Assembly (NCBI GenBank): GCA_033782935.1
Contig: JAWQEG010000166.1
Location: 958,001-1,022,000 of the forward strand
DNA: 64,000 bases
Direction of reading: 5' to 3'
Origin: Petrolisthes cinctipes
Lineage: Eukaryota > Arthropoda > Malacostraca > Decapoda > Porcellanidae
Made by a program: the position numbers and the translations under genes. Under the pieces are notes generated by a model. That model saw only the letters and a list, made by a program, of their open reading frames with translations, did not search any database and was not told the origin of the DNA. Shown here piece by piece: positions 51,601 through 60,997 of this stretch. How positions within the stretch are numbered: position 1 is the stretch's first letter; the number at the start of each line of letters is the position of its first letter.

Positions 51601-52095
51601 AAAGTTAAATTTAAATGGGATAGTAACTGTTTGAGAGCCTTTAATTCCCTTAGAGACTTTTTAACCCATGAACCTGTGTTGAAATCTCCTAATTTCTCCT
51701 TGCCCTTCATATTGCATGTGGATGCATGTGAGACTGGAACCGGAGCAGTACTGCTGCAACCTCAACCAGATGGAATTCTTCACCCTGTCTGTTACCACTC
51801 ATCTCAACTGAAGCCACATCAACGCTCCTACAGTACTGTCGAGAAGGAATTGTTGGGGATCATCAATGCACTCCAGAAGTTTCAGTGCTACCTGTATGGA
51901 GTGGAACCCTTGCTAGTCTACACTGACCACAACCCCTTGGTGTTCCTCCATAGGGTACGACACACCAACCAACGCCTTCTACGATGGTCACTCTTCCTTC
52001 AACAATATCCAATCGAAATCCGGCACATCAAGGGTACCGACAACATCCTGGCGGACACCTTGTCTCGTGTTCACCCATCTGCAGCCTCTCCATAA
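47497..52095 (+). CDS. Gag-Pol polyprotein of Gmr1-like Ty3/Gypsy retrotransposon
   Basis: Single uninterrupted frame of 1,532 residues encoding all proteins needed for reverse transcription and integration; Gag and Pol are not separated by a stop or frameshift. The ATG at 47497 (context TTCAACATG, A at -3) is the first in this frame and opens a Gag-like sequence. Order: coiled coil (about 88-150), SCAN-like capsid (about 163-330), CCHC knuckle (372-385), protease (DTGAS at 462-466), integrase (about 670-1020), reverse transcriptase (about 1098-1280) and RNase H (about 1400-1525). The stop (52093-52095) lies 36 bp before the 3' LTR. No envelope, dUTPase or chromodomain was found. How Gag is made in excess of Pol without a recoding site is not evident; proteolytic or splicing solutions are possible. 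Confidence 0.96.
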   Translation: MSFNVKKFEQDPVSGLEYFKYANKDEITYLLCRWEIPYKSSTTRDQRAKLVLNHLFNSGILKETDLDWGDSTEEGAGARQTETDQMTTSEILQLQLELEEKRNADRERERQYQLELEEKRSAEKEKERAEKEKEREEREKERQHELQVAHSRLQNVTAGDRNFHEFDLARNLKLVPAFIECDPDGYFELFENTAEHLNWPEEHWKWLLQPKLTGRAAQAYLALPKDSDYESIKQGVLDAYSITVEGYRQAFRNYMKTPVTTYFEFMTEKFKRFDQWVRKAEIATFEELRNLVVLEEFTRRVPHHVKMHIADKEETDPIKAAKLADKYSLLNKAIGSPRGQRKVFNPSSNNMVTSSTFRPVESTVNTPIPLYCTYCKQKGHTLKNCRDPNCRYSRFNVPFTNPSVVPNTTFSNPKFKFDPPRKPVAPIVNVDSGDDPFAAFKTCGTIALTSDSPKVPIKILRDTGASQSLMVRKCLPDVKRNVTGDKVLLRPLSSVLSTVELAKVHLESDLVVGDVKVGLVDTLPLSDVNFILGNDLAGGLVMPNVLVRSTPMNISPTTALDKEQPDLFPVCVVTRSQARAEDYCDKASNNSLVDFGSQSLSKVNLITAQAQDETLKFCRSQAVNTLKDVVKTPGFYYEDGVLMRLYRSPRLSSADVWANITQVVVPCTLRQSLLELSHDGINGHFGVYKTYHKLLDNFYWPNMKNNIKMFVQSCHICQMVGKANQPIPPVPLQPIPVTSEPFERIIIDCVGPLPRTKKGNQYILTVMCPTTRYPEAFPLKNICAKTIVAHLNHMFTRVGIPTVIQSDRGSNFTSNLFTEVLNELGIQQQLSSAYHPESQGVLERWHQTMKTMIRKFCLEHERDWDDSLHYLLFALREVKQESLGFSPFQLLYGRQVRGPLRVVKDKWLNRNSTSKETVSNYLANLRAVLSEVRTYAQLNLETAQVKMKEKFDKKSKERIFKVGDKVLAFIPTQSNPLSAKFSGPYKVERVLQHNNYVINTPDRRKSQQLIHVNRLKKYNVRSDEEKNSTVMLCINSNTLHDGNEDLITSWSSLKNSEIISNIPTHFDSLHLGQQKELKFFFTKYSKLFTDFPKRCPYINHEIKLIPGAHPIRKPAYRIGPKKTELMRQEVDYLLQNHLAIPSCSPWASPSILVPKEGGRVRFCTDYRQVNLLTVPDAYPLPRVDDLIDNVGQAKYVSKIDLLQGYYQVPLTPNAQQISAFITPFGLFEYTVMPFGLRNAPSTFQRMVNGIIGDLPGVSTYLDDILIVADDLDQHHERLDRVLKSLTDWNLTVNLTKSTFYSASVTYLGHIVGNGEVKPKAANVEAILSFPTPATRKEVQRFLGMVGFYRRFCPNFASISTPLTRLTSGKVKFKWDSNCLRAFNSLRDFLTHEPVLKSPNFSLPFILHVDACETGTGAVLLQPQPDGILHPVCYHSSQLKPHQRSYSTVEKELLGIINALQKFQCYLYGVEPLLVYTDHNPLVFLHRVRHTNQRLLRWSLFLQQYPIEIRHIKGTDNILADTLSRVHPSAASP
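48814..49131 (+). other. Aspartic protease domain
   Basis: Residues about 440-545. The catalytic motif is DTGAS with Asp462 (codon at 48880), preceded by the hydrophobic strand VPIKIL. A downstream ILGND (531-535) matches the hydrophobic-Gly strand of retropepsins. Works as a dimer, with each monomer giving one aspartate, to cleave the polyprotein. Cleavage sites cannot be placed by eye. Confidence 0.88.
49504..50556 (+). other. Integrase domain (upstream of reverse transcriptase)
   Basis: Residues about 670-1020. The N-terminal zinc finger is H678-X5-H684-X29-C714-X2-C717. The catalytic triad is D748, D807 and E843, the last two separated by 35 residues as in retroviral integrases, in contexts IIDCVGP, QSDRGSNF and QGVLERWH. 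A GPY motif (983-985, in FSGPYKVERV) followed by HVNRLKKY identifies the Ty3/Gypsy GPF/Y module. The domain is complete and no chromodomain follows; the next recognisable domain is the reverse transcriptase. Confidence 0.95.
50788..51336 (+). other. Reverse transcriptase domain
   Basis: Residues about 1098-1280. Blocks in order: PAYRIGPKK, WASPSILVPKEGG (1146-1158), RFCTDYRQVN, KIDLLQGYYQ with the first catalytic Asp1200, FGLFEYTVMPFGLRNAPSTF (1224-1243), and YLDD (1260-1263) with the other two metal-binding aspartates. A tether with YLGHIV and FLGMVGFYRRF leads to RNase H, typical of Ty3/Gypsy. No catalytic residue is missing. Confidence 0.96.
51694..52071 (+). other. RNase H domain
   Basis: Residues about 1400-1525. 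Acidic residues in expected contexts: Asp1409 (ILHVDAC), Glu1449 or Glu1451 (YSTVEKELL), Asp1477 (VYTDHNPL) and Asp1520 (NILADTLSR). It removes RNA from the RNA-DNA hybrid and creates the plus-strand primer at the polypurine tract. It ends Pol; unlike most Ty3/Gypsy elements no integrase follows. Confidence 0.93.
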
Positions 52096-52120
52096 GTCTT
52101 CTACCTGAAGCCTTATTCTT

Positions 52121-52131
52121 TTGGGGGGAGG
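52121..52131 (+). other. Polypurine tract
   Basis: TTGGGGGGAGG abuts the first base of the 3' LTR (52132), 25 bp after the Gag-Pol stop. A G-rich run directly before the LTR is the expected plus-strand primer. Confidence 0.88.
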
Positions 52132-52834
52132 TGTCACGTACCTACAGTCAACACTCGACCACCGGCGTCAGCTGTGGGACGTTCCCCCGCAAACCAGTTC
52201 AAACTGACCGGAACCAACCCGCCCTTCTTGCCCTAACCTACCAAGTGGCGTAGATAGCGAGGGCCTAATCAACCAATCCCAGACGAGCTTACGTGCTCGC
52301 AACCAATGGCAGAGTAGTTTACATAGCTGAACCTATCGGAGACGTGTGGTCATAAGGATCGGCCAATCAGCAGCCGTTGGGGGCAAATATAAGCAGCTGC
52401 CCCGGCTGACTGAACCCAGAGTGACGAGAGAGTCTCACACTCCTTCATTACATACTATCTCTGCTTTTATCTCTGCTAGTGTTCATATATTCTATTTTGT
52501 TTAACTTTGATATAATTGTATTCTATTATTTGGTATTCTAATTGTCATTTTGTGTCTTGTTAACGTAACGTAATTCCTATTGCTGTTTTATTTAATTGTA
52601 AATATTGTACTTGTTTATGTAATATTATACATGTAAAAATAATTAATCATTCGTTTACATTACTCTTTCTGAGTCAAATATCCATTGAGGGAGTGGGGTG
52701 GAAGGTTCCCGTCTTATTTCATTAGTGGTAACCACTGATTATAGTAACATATCCACCAGAGTTATACTCTTAGCTGTTCACAACCCCCTTCTCTTCCCCT
52801 AGACATAAACAAGCCAAACACTGGGGTCGTAACA
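52132..52834 (+). repeat. 3' LTR (703 bp)
   Basis: Same length as the 5' LTR and identical except A at 52594 against C at 46580, one change in 703 positions. Because LTRs are copied from one template at integration, the insertion must be recent on an evolutionary scale, or the LTRs have since been converted. Confidence 0.96.
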
Positions 52835-52838
52835 GAAT
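52835..52838. repeat. Target-site duplication, right (GAAT)
   Basis: Matches 46114-46117. The following GTTTTGGGTGTGTATC continues the satellite monomer interrupted at 46117, as confirmed by the intact paralogous sequence at 55851-55873. Confidence 0.85.
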
Positions 52839-53276
52839 GTTTTGGGTGTGTATCTTGAAAACATTCTAGCAAGGAGTAGGCATGTACAAATCGCTTGTGG
52901 GACCAAAAAATATCGAATATTTGGGTGTTTTGAGCCTAAATTTGAGATATAAACGGGCACAAAAGGTGGATACACATATTGACTTTAGCCACCTAAAATA
53001 TCGATTTTCAACATGTTTTGGGCGTGTATTTTGAAAATACTCTAACACGGAGTAGGCATGTACAGATCGCTTCTGGGACCCAAAAATATCGAATTTTCGG
53101 GTGTTTTGAGCCAGAATTTGAGATATAAACGGGTACAGAACATGCATGCACATATCGACTTTGGGCACCGAAAATATCGATTTTCAGCATATTTTGGGCC
53201 TGTACTTTGAAAATACTCTTACACGGAGTAGACATGTACAGATCGCTTTTGGGACCCAAAAATATCAAATTTTCGG
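52839..53276. repeat. 3,018-bp unit D1, right part (after the insertion)
   Basis: Recurs at 55857-56294 with offset 3,018 bp. Differences seen include AAAGGTGGATACAC against AAAGGTGCATACAC (52966/55984) and GGGCGTGTATT against GGGCCTGTATT (53021/56039). Joined to 43538-46117 it restores a 3,018-bp unit of 17 monomers. Confidence 0.86.
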
Positions 53277-56200
53277 GTGTTTTGAGCCTGAATTTGAGAT
53301 ACAAACGGGTACAGAAGATGCATGCACATATCGACTTTGGGCACCTAAAATATTGATTTTCAGCATGTTTTGGGCCTGTATTTTGAAAATACTCTAACAC
53401 GGAGTAGGCATGTACAGATCGCTTCTGGGACCCAAAAATATCGAATTTTTCGAATTTTCGGGTGTTTTGAGCCCGAATTTGAGATATAAACGGGTACAGA
53501 AGATGCATGCACATATCGACTTTGGGCACCTAAAATATCGATTTTGAGCATGTTTTGGGTCTGTATCTTGAAAATATTCTAGCAAGGAGTCGTCATGTAC
53601 AGATCGTTACAAGGACCCACAAATATCGAATATTCGGGTGATTTGAGCATAAATTTGGGATATAAACGGGTACAGAAGATGCATACACATATCGACTTTA
53701 AACATCTAAAATATCGATTTTTAGCATGTTTTGGACCTATATTTTGAAAATATGCTAACACGGAGAAGGCATGTACAGATCGCTTCTGCGACCCAAAAAA
53801 TATCGAATTTTCGGGTGTTTTGAGCATGAATTTGAGATATAAACGGGTACTGAAGATGCATGCACATATCGACTTTAGACACATAAAATATCGATTTTGA
53901 GCATGTTTTGGGTCTGTATCTTGAAAATATTCTAGCAAGGAGTAGTCATGTACAGGTCGCATCTGGGACCCAAAAATCTCGAATTTTCGGGTGTTTTGAG
54001 CCTGAATTTGAGATATAAACGGGTACAGAACATACATGCACATATCGACTTTGGGCACCGAAAATATAGATTTTTAGCATGTTTTTTGCCTGTATTTTGA
54101 AAATACTCTTACACGGAGTAGGCATGTGCAAATCGCTTCTGGGACCTAAAAATATCGAATTTTCGGGTGTTTTGAGTCTGAATTTGAGATATAAACGGGT
54201 ATTGAAGATTCATGCACATATCGACTTTTTGCACCTAAAATATCGATTTTGAGCATGTTTTGGGTCTGTATCTTGAAAACATTTTGGCAATGAGTAGGCA
54301 TGTACAGATTGATTCTGGGACCCAAAAATATCGAATTTTCGGGTGTTTTAAGCCTGAATTTGAGATATAAACGGGTACAGAACATGCATACACATATCGA
54401 CTTTGGGCACCGTAAATATCGATTTTGAGCATGTTTTGGGCCTGTATTTTGAAAATACTCTTACACGGAGTAGGCATGTAGAGATCGCTTCTGGGACCTA
54501 AAAATATCGAATTTTCGAATTTTCGGGTCTTTTGAGCCTGAATTTGAGATATAAACGGGTACAGAACATGTATGCACATATCGACTTTGGGCACCGAAAA
54601 TATTGATTTTTTGCATGTTTTGGGCCTGTATTTTGAAAATACTCTTACACGTAGTAGGCGTGTACAGAACGCTTCTAGGACCCAAAAATATCAAATTTTC
54701 TGGTGTTTTGAGCCTGAATTGGGGTTATGAACGGGAACAGAAGATACATACACAAAAATATATATTGACTTTGGGCACCTAAAATATCGATTTTCAGCAT
54801 GTTTTGGGCCTTAATTTTGAAAATATTCTAGCACTGAGTAGGCATGTACAGATCGCTTCTGACACCCAAAAACAACGAATTTTCGGGTGTTTTGAGCCTG
54901 AATTTGAGATATAAACGGGTACAGAAGATGCATGCACATATCGTCTTTGGGCACCGAAAATATCGATTTTTAGCATGTTTTGGGCCTATCTTTTAAAAAT
55001 ATTCTAGCACTGAGTATGCATGTACAGATCGCTTGTGGGACCCAAAAATATCAAATTTTCTGGTATTTTGAGCCTGAATTTGGCTTATAAACGGGTACTG
55101 AAGATACATACACATATTGACTTTGGGCACCTAATATATCGATTTTCAGCATGTTTTGGGCCTTAATTTTGAAAATATTCTAGTACTGAGTAGGCATGTA
55201 CAGATCGCTTCTGGGACCCAAAAATATTGAATTTTCAGGTGTTTTGAGCCTGAATTTGAGATATAAACGGGTTCTGAAGATGCATGCACATATCGACTTT
55301 GGGCACCGAAAATATCGATTTTTAACATGTTTTGGGCATGTATTTTGAAACTATTCTTACACGGAGTAGGCATGTACAGATCGCTTGTAGGACCCAAAAA
55401 TATCAAATTTTCTGGTGTTTTGAGCCTGAATTTGGCTTATAAACGGGTACAGAAGATAAATACACATATTGACTTTGGGCACCTAAAATATCGATTTTCA
55501 GTATGCTTTGGGCCTTAATTATGAAAATATTCTAGCACTGAGTAGGCATGTACAGATCGCTTCTGGGACCCAAAAATATTGAATTTTCGGGTGTTTTGAG
55601 CCTTAATTTGAGATATAAACGGGTATTTAAGATTCATGCACATATTGACTTTTTGCACCTAAAATATCGATTTTTAGCATGTTTTGGACCTATATTTTGA
55701 AAATATTCTAAGACGGAGAAAGCAGGTACAGATCGCTTCTGGAACCCAAAAATATAGAATTTTCGGGTGTTTTGAGCCTGAATTTGAGATATAAACGGGT
55801 ACTGAGGATGCATGCACATATCGACTTAAGACACATAAAATATCGATTTTGAGAATGTTTTGGGTGTGTATCTTGAAAACATTCTAGCAAGGAGTAGGCA
55901 TGTACAAATCGCTTGTGGGACCAAAAAATATCGAATATTTGGGTGTTTTGAGCCTAAATTTGAGATATAAACGGGCACAAAAGGTGCATACACATATTGA
56001 CTTTAGCCACCTAAAATATCGATTTTCAACATGTTTTGGGCCTGTATTTTGAAAATACTCTAACACGGAGTAGGCATGTACAGATCGCTTCTGGGACCCA
56101 AAAATATCGAATTTTCGGGTGTTTTGAGCCAGAATTTGAGATATAAACGGGTACAGAACATGCATGCACATATCGACTTTGGGCACCGAAAATATCGATT

Positions 56201-56294
56201 TTCAGCATATTTTGGGCCTGTACTTTGAAAATACTCTTACACGGAGTAGACATGTACAGATCGCTTTTGGGACCCAAAAATATCAAATTTTCGG
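53277..56294. repeat. 3,018-bp unit D2 (intact, carries the empty target site)
   Basis: Uninterrupted tandem copy of the unit that holds the retrotransposon. At 55847-55864 the sequence reads through TTTTGAGAATGTTTTGGG, the pre-insertion state of the junction, with GAAT once at 55853-55856. It contains two GAATTTTC-duplication monomers (about 53442 and 54508) and one AAAAATAT-insertion monomer (about 54752), in the same places as unit D1. Similarity to D1 runs on only about 20 bp past 56294. Confidence 0.88.
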
Positions 56295-57124
56295 GTGTTT
56301 TGAGCCTGAATTTGGGTTATAACCGTGTACAGAAGATGCATGCACATATCGACTTTTTGCACCTAAAATATAGATTTTTAGCATGTTTTGGGCTTAAATT
56401 TTGAAAATATTCTAGCACTGAGTAGGCATGTACAGATCGCTCCAGGGACCCAAAAATATCGAATTTTCGGGTGTTTTGAGCCTGAATTTGGGATATAAAC
56501 GGGTACAGAATATGCATAAACATATTGACTTTGGCTACCTAAAATATCGATTTTTAGCATGATTTGGTCCAGTTTTTTTTAAATACTCTAACACGGAGTA
56601 GGCATGTACATATCACTTCTGGGACCCAAAAATATCGAATGTTCGAGTGTTTTGAGCCTGAATTTGATATATAAACGGATACAGAAGATGCATGCACATG
56701 CGGACTTTGGGCACCCAAAATATCGATTTTCAGCATGTTTTGGGCCTGTATTTTGAAAATATTCTAGCACTGAATAGGCATGTACAGATCGCTACTGGGA
56801 CCAAAAAATATCGAATATTAGGGTGTTTTGAGCCTAAATTTGAGATATAAACGGGTACAGAAGATGCATACACATATTGACTTTGGCCACCTAAAATATC
56901 GATGTTCAACATGTTTTGGGCCTGTATTTTGAAAATACTCTAACACGGAGTAGGCATGTACAGATCGCTTCTGGGACCCTAAAATATAGAATTTTCAGTT
57001 GTTTTGAGCCGGAATTTAAGATATAAACGGGTACACAAGATGCATGCACCTATCGACTTTGGACACCTAAAATATCGATTTAAGCACTATTTGAGCCTAT
57101 ATTTTGAAAAAATTCTAGCACTGA
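56295..57124. repeat. Diverged satellite segment
   Basis: About five monomers between unit D2 and the right-hand 1,937-bp units, with several private variants: GATCGCTCCAGGGACCC near 56436, CACATGCGGACTTTGGG near 56695 (three bases shorter than usual) and TCGATTTAAGCACTATTTG near 57074. No long-period match elsewhere in the window was noticed. Confidence 0.7.
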
Positions 57125-59060
57125 GTAGGCATGTACAGATCGTTTCTGGGACCCAAAAACATCGAATTTTCGGGTGTTTTGAGCCTGAATTTGGGTTATA
57201 ACCGTGTACAGAAGATGCATGCACATATCGACTTTTTGCACCTAAAATATAGATTTTTAGCATGTTTTGGGCCTGTATTTTGAAAATACTCTAACACGGA
57301 GTAGACATGTACAGATCGCTTTTAGGACCCAAAAATATCAAATTTTCGGGTGTTTTGGGCCTGAATTTGGGTTATAACCGTGTACGGAAGATGCTTGCAC
57401 ATATCGACTTTGATCACCTAAAATATCGATTTTCAGCATGTTTTGGGCCTATATTTTTAAAATATTCTAGCACTGAGTAGGCATGTACAGATCGTTTCTG
57501 AGACCCAAAAACATCTTTTTTTCGTGTGTTTTGAGCCTGAATATGGGATAAAAACGGGTAAAGAAGATACATGCACATATGGACTTTGGGCACCCAAAAT
57601 ATCGATTTTTAGCATGTTTTGGGCCGATATTTTGATCATATTCTAGCACTGAGTAAGCATGTACAGATCGCTTCTTGGACCCAAAAATATTGAATTTTCG
57701 GGAGTTTCAAGCCTGAATTTGGGTTATAACCGTGTACAGAAGATGCATGCACATATCGACTTTTTGCACCTAAAATATAGATTTTTAGCATGTTTTGGGC
57801 TTATATTTTGAAAATACTCTAACACGGAGTAGGCATGTACAGATCGCTTCTGGGATCCAAAAATAGTAAATTTTCAGGTGTTTTGAGCCTGAATTTGGGA
57901 TATAAACGGGTACAGAAGATGCATACACATATTGACTTTGGGCACCTAAAATATTGATATACAGCATGTTTTGGGTCTGTTTCTTGAAAACATTCTAGCA
58001 AGGAGTAGGCATGTACAGATCGCTTCTGGGACCCAAAAACATCGAATTTTCGGGTGTTTTGAGCCTGAATTTGGGTTATAACCGTGTACAGAAGATGCAT
58101 GCACATATCGACTTTTTGCACCTAAAATATAGATTTTTAGCATGTTTTGGGCTTATATTTTGAAAATACTCTAGCACTGAGTAGGCATGTACAGATCGCT
58201 TCTGAAGCCCAAAAATTTTGAATTTTCTGGTGCTTTGAGCCTGAATTTGGGACATAAACGGGGACATAAGATGCAAACACAAATTGACTTTGGACACCTA
58301 AAATATTGATTTTCAGCATGTTTTGGGCCTGTATTATGAAAATACTCTAACACGGAGTAGGCATGTACAGATCGCTTCTGGGACCCAAAAATATCGAATT
58401 TTCGGGTGTTTTGAGCCTGAATTTAAGATATAAACGGGTACAGAAGATGCATGCACATATTGACTTTGGGCACCCAAAATATCGATTTTGATCATGTTTT
58501 GGGCCTGTATTTTGAAAATACTCTAACACGGAGTATGCAAATACATATCGCTTCATGGACACAAAAATATCGAATTTTCGGGTGTTTTGAGCAAGAATAT
58601 GAGATATAAATGGGTACAGAAGATGCATGCACATATAGACTTTAGGCACCCAAAATATCGATTTTTAGTATTTTTTAGGCCTATATTTTGAAAATATTCA
58701 AGCACTGAGTAGGCATGTACATATCGCCTTTGGGATACAAAAATATCGAATTTTTGGGTGTTTTGATCCTGAATTTGGGATATAAACGGGTACAGAAGAT
58801 ACATACACATATTGACTTTGGGCACCTAAATTATCAATTTTCAGCATGTTTTGGGCCTGTATTTTGAAAACACTTTAACATGGATTAGGCATGTACAGAT
58901 CGCTTCTAGGACCCAAAAATATCGAATTTTCGGGTGTTTTGAGCCTGAATTTGGGATATAAACGGGTACAGAAGATGCATACACATATTGACTTTGGGCA
59001 CCTAAAATATCGATTTTCAGTATGTTTTAGGCCTGTATTTTGAAAATACTCTAACACGGA
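57125..59060. repeat. HOR-E unit, copy 1 (11 monomers, 1,936 bp)
   Basis: Recurs at 59061 with an offset of 1,936 then 1,937 bp. Rare shared variants: AACATCTTTTTTTCGTGTG (57509/59446), GGGCCGATATTTTGATCATA (57621/59558) and GATCGCTTCTGAAGCCC (58195/60132). The one-base change in offset comes from AAACGTTGTAAAG in copy 2 for AAACGGGTAAAG in copy 1. Confidence 0.85.
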
Positions 59061-60997
59061 GTAGGCATGTACAGATCGTTTCTGGGACCCAAAAACATCG
59101 AATTTTCGGGTGTTTTGAGCCTGAATTTGGGTTATAACCGTGTACAGAAGATGCATGCACATATCGACTTTTTGCACATAAAATATAGATTTTTAGCATG
59201 TTTTGGGCCTGTATTTTGAAAATACTCTAACACGGAGTAGACATGTACAGATCGCTTTTAGGACCCAAAAATATCAAATTTTCGGGTGTTTTGGGCCTGA
59301 ATTTGGGTTATAACCGTGTACAGAAGATGCTTGCACATATCGACTTTGATCACCTAAAATATCGATTTTCAGCATGTTTTGGGCCTATATTTTTAAAATA
59401 TTCTAGCACTGAGTAGGCATGTACAGATCGTTTCTGAGACCCAAAAACATCTTTTTTTCGTGTGTTTTGAGCCTGAATATGGGATAAAAACGTTGTAAAG
59501 AAGATACATGCACATATGGACTTTGGGCACCCAAAATATCGATTTTTAGCATGTTTTGGGCCGATATTTTGATCATATTCTAGCACTGAGTAAGCATTTA
59601 AATATCGCTTCTTGGACTCAAAAATATTGAATTTTCGGGAGTTTCAAGCCTGAATTTGGGTTATAACCGTGTACAGAAGATGCATGCACATATCGACTTT
59701 TTGCACCTAAAATATAGATTTTTAGCATGTTTTGGGCTTATATTTTGAAAATACTCTAACACGGAGTAGGCATGTACAGATCGCTTCTGGGATCCAAAAA
59801 TAGTAAATTTTCAGGTGTTTTGAGCCTGAATTTGGGATATAAACGGGTACAGAAGATGCATACACATATTGACTTTGGGCACCTAAAATATTGATATACA
59901 GCATGTTTTGGGTCTGTTTCTTGAAAACATTCTAGCAAGGAGTAGGCATGTACAGATCGCTTCTGGGACCCAAAAACATCGAATTTTCGGGTGTTTTGAG
60001 CCTGAATTTGGGTTATAACCGTGTACAGAAGATGCATGCACATATCGACTTTTTGCACCTAAAATATAGATTTTTAGCATGTTTTGGGCTTATATTTTGA
60101 AAATACTCTAGCACTGAGTAGGCATGTACAGATCGCTTCTGAAGCCCAAAAATTTTGAATTTTCTGGTGCTTTGAGCCTGAATTTGGGACATAAACGGGG
60201 ACATAAGATGCAAACACAAATTGACTTTGGACACCTAAAATATTGATTTTCAGCATGTTTTGGGCCTGTATTATGAAAATACTCTAACACGGAGTAGGCA
60301 TGTACAGATCGCTTCTGGGACCCAAAAATATCGAATTTTCGGGTGTTTTGAGCCTGAATTTAAGATATAAACGGGTACAGAAGATGCATTCACATATCGA
60401 CTTTGGGCACCCAAAATATCGATTTTGATCATGTTTTGGGCCTGTATTTTGAAAATACTCTAACACGGAGTATGCAAATACATATCGCTTCATGGACACA
60501 AAAATATCGAATTTTCGGGTGTTTTGAGCAAGAATATGAGATATAAATGGGTACAGAAGATGCATGCACATATAGACTTTAGGCACCCAAAATATCGATT
60601 TTTAGTATTTTTTAGGCCTATATTTTGAAAATATTCAAGCACTGAGTAGGCATGTACATATCGCCTTTGGGATACAAAAATATCGAATTTTTGGGTGTTC
60701 TGATCCTGAATTTGGGATATAAACGGGTACAGAAGATACATACACATATTGACTTTGGGCACCTAAATTATCAATTTTCAGCATGTTTTGGGCCTGTATT
60801 TTGAAAACACTTTAACATGGATTAGGCATGTACAGATCGCTTCTAGGACCCAAAAATATCGAATTTTCGGGTGTTTTGAGCCTGAATTTGGGATATAAAC
60901 GGGTACAGAAGATGCATACACATATTGACTTTAGGCACCTAAAATATCGATTTTCAGTATGTTTTAGGCCTGTATTTTGAAAATACTCTAACACGGA
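59061..60997. repeat. HOR-E unit, copy 2 (11 monomers, 1,937 bp)
   Basis: Second tandem copy, very close to the first; private changes include AGTAAGCATTTAAATATCGC near 59590 where copy 1 has AGTAAGCATGTACAGATCGC. The expected third copy starts at 60998 but diverges after about 12 bp (CAGTTCGATTCTGGGACATT). Confidence 0.85.

Larger units (their letters stand above)
46118..52834 (+). mobile_element. Complete LTR retrotransposon, Ty3/Gypsy superfamily, Gmr1-like
   Basis: A 6,717-bp element with 703-bp LTRs (TGTCACG...CGTAACA), a 4-bp target duplication, a 676-bp leader, one gag-pol frame of 1,532 codons, and a polypurine tract abutting the 3' LTR. The pol order is protease, integrase, reverse transcriptase, RNase H. 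Integrase before reverse transcriptase is the Ty1/copia order, yet the domain sequences are Ty3/Gypsy-like (HHCC zinc finger, GPY motif after the integrase core, YLDD, YLGH tether). That combination is known from Gmr1-like elements of fish and other deuterostomes. There is no envelope frame and no chromodomain. With one difference between LTRs and no stop or frameshift, it looks young and possibly autonomous. Confidence 0.95.

Noticed and set aside
51984..52253. 89-codon plus-strand frame over the end of pol and the 3' LTR
   Set aside because: Overlaps RNase H in another frame and runs through the polypurine tract and LTR start; no envelope-like features such as a signal peptide or membrane segment.
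46118..52834. Endogenous retrovirus with an envelope gene
   Set aside because: The polyprotein stop is 36 bp from the 3' LTR and no further frame exists, so there is no env.
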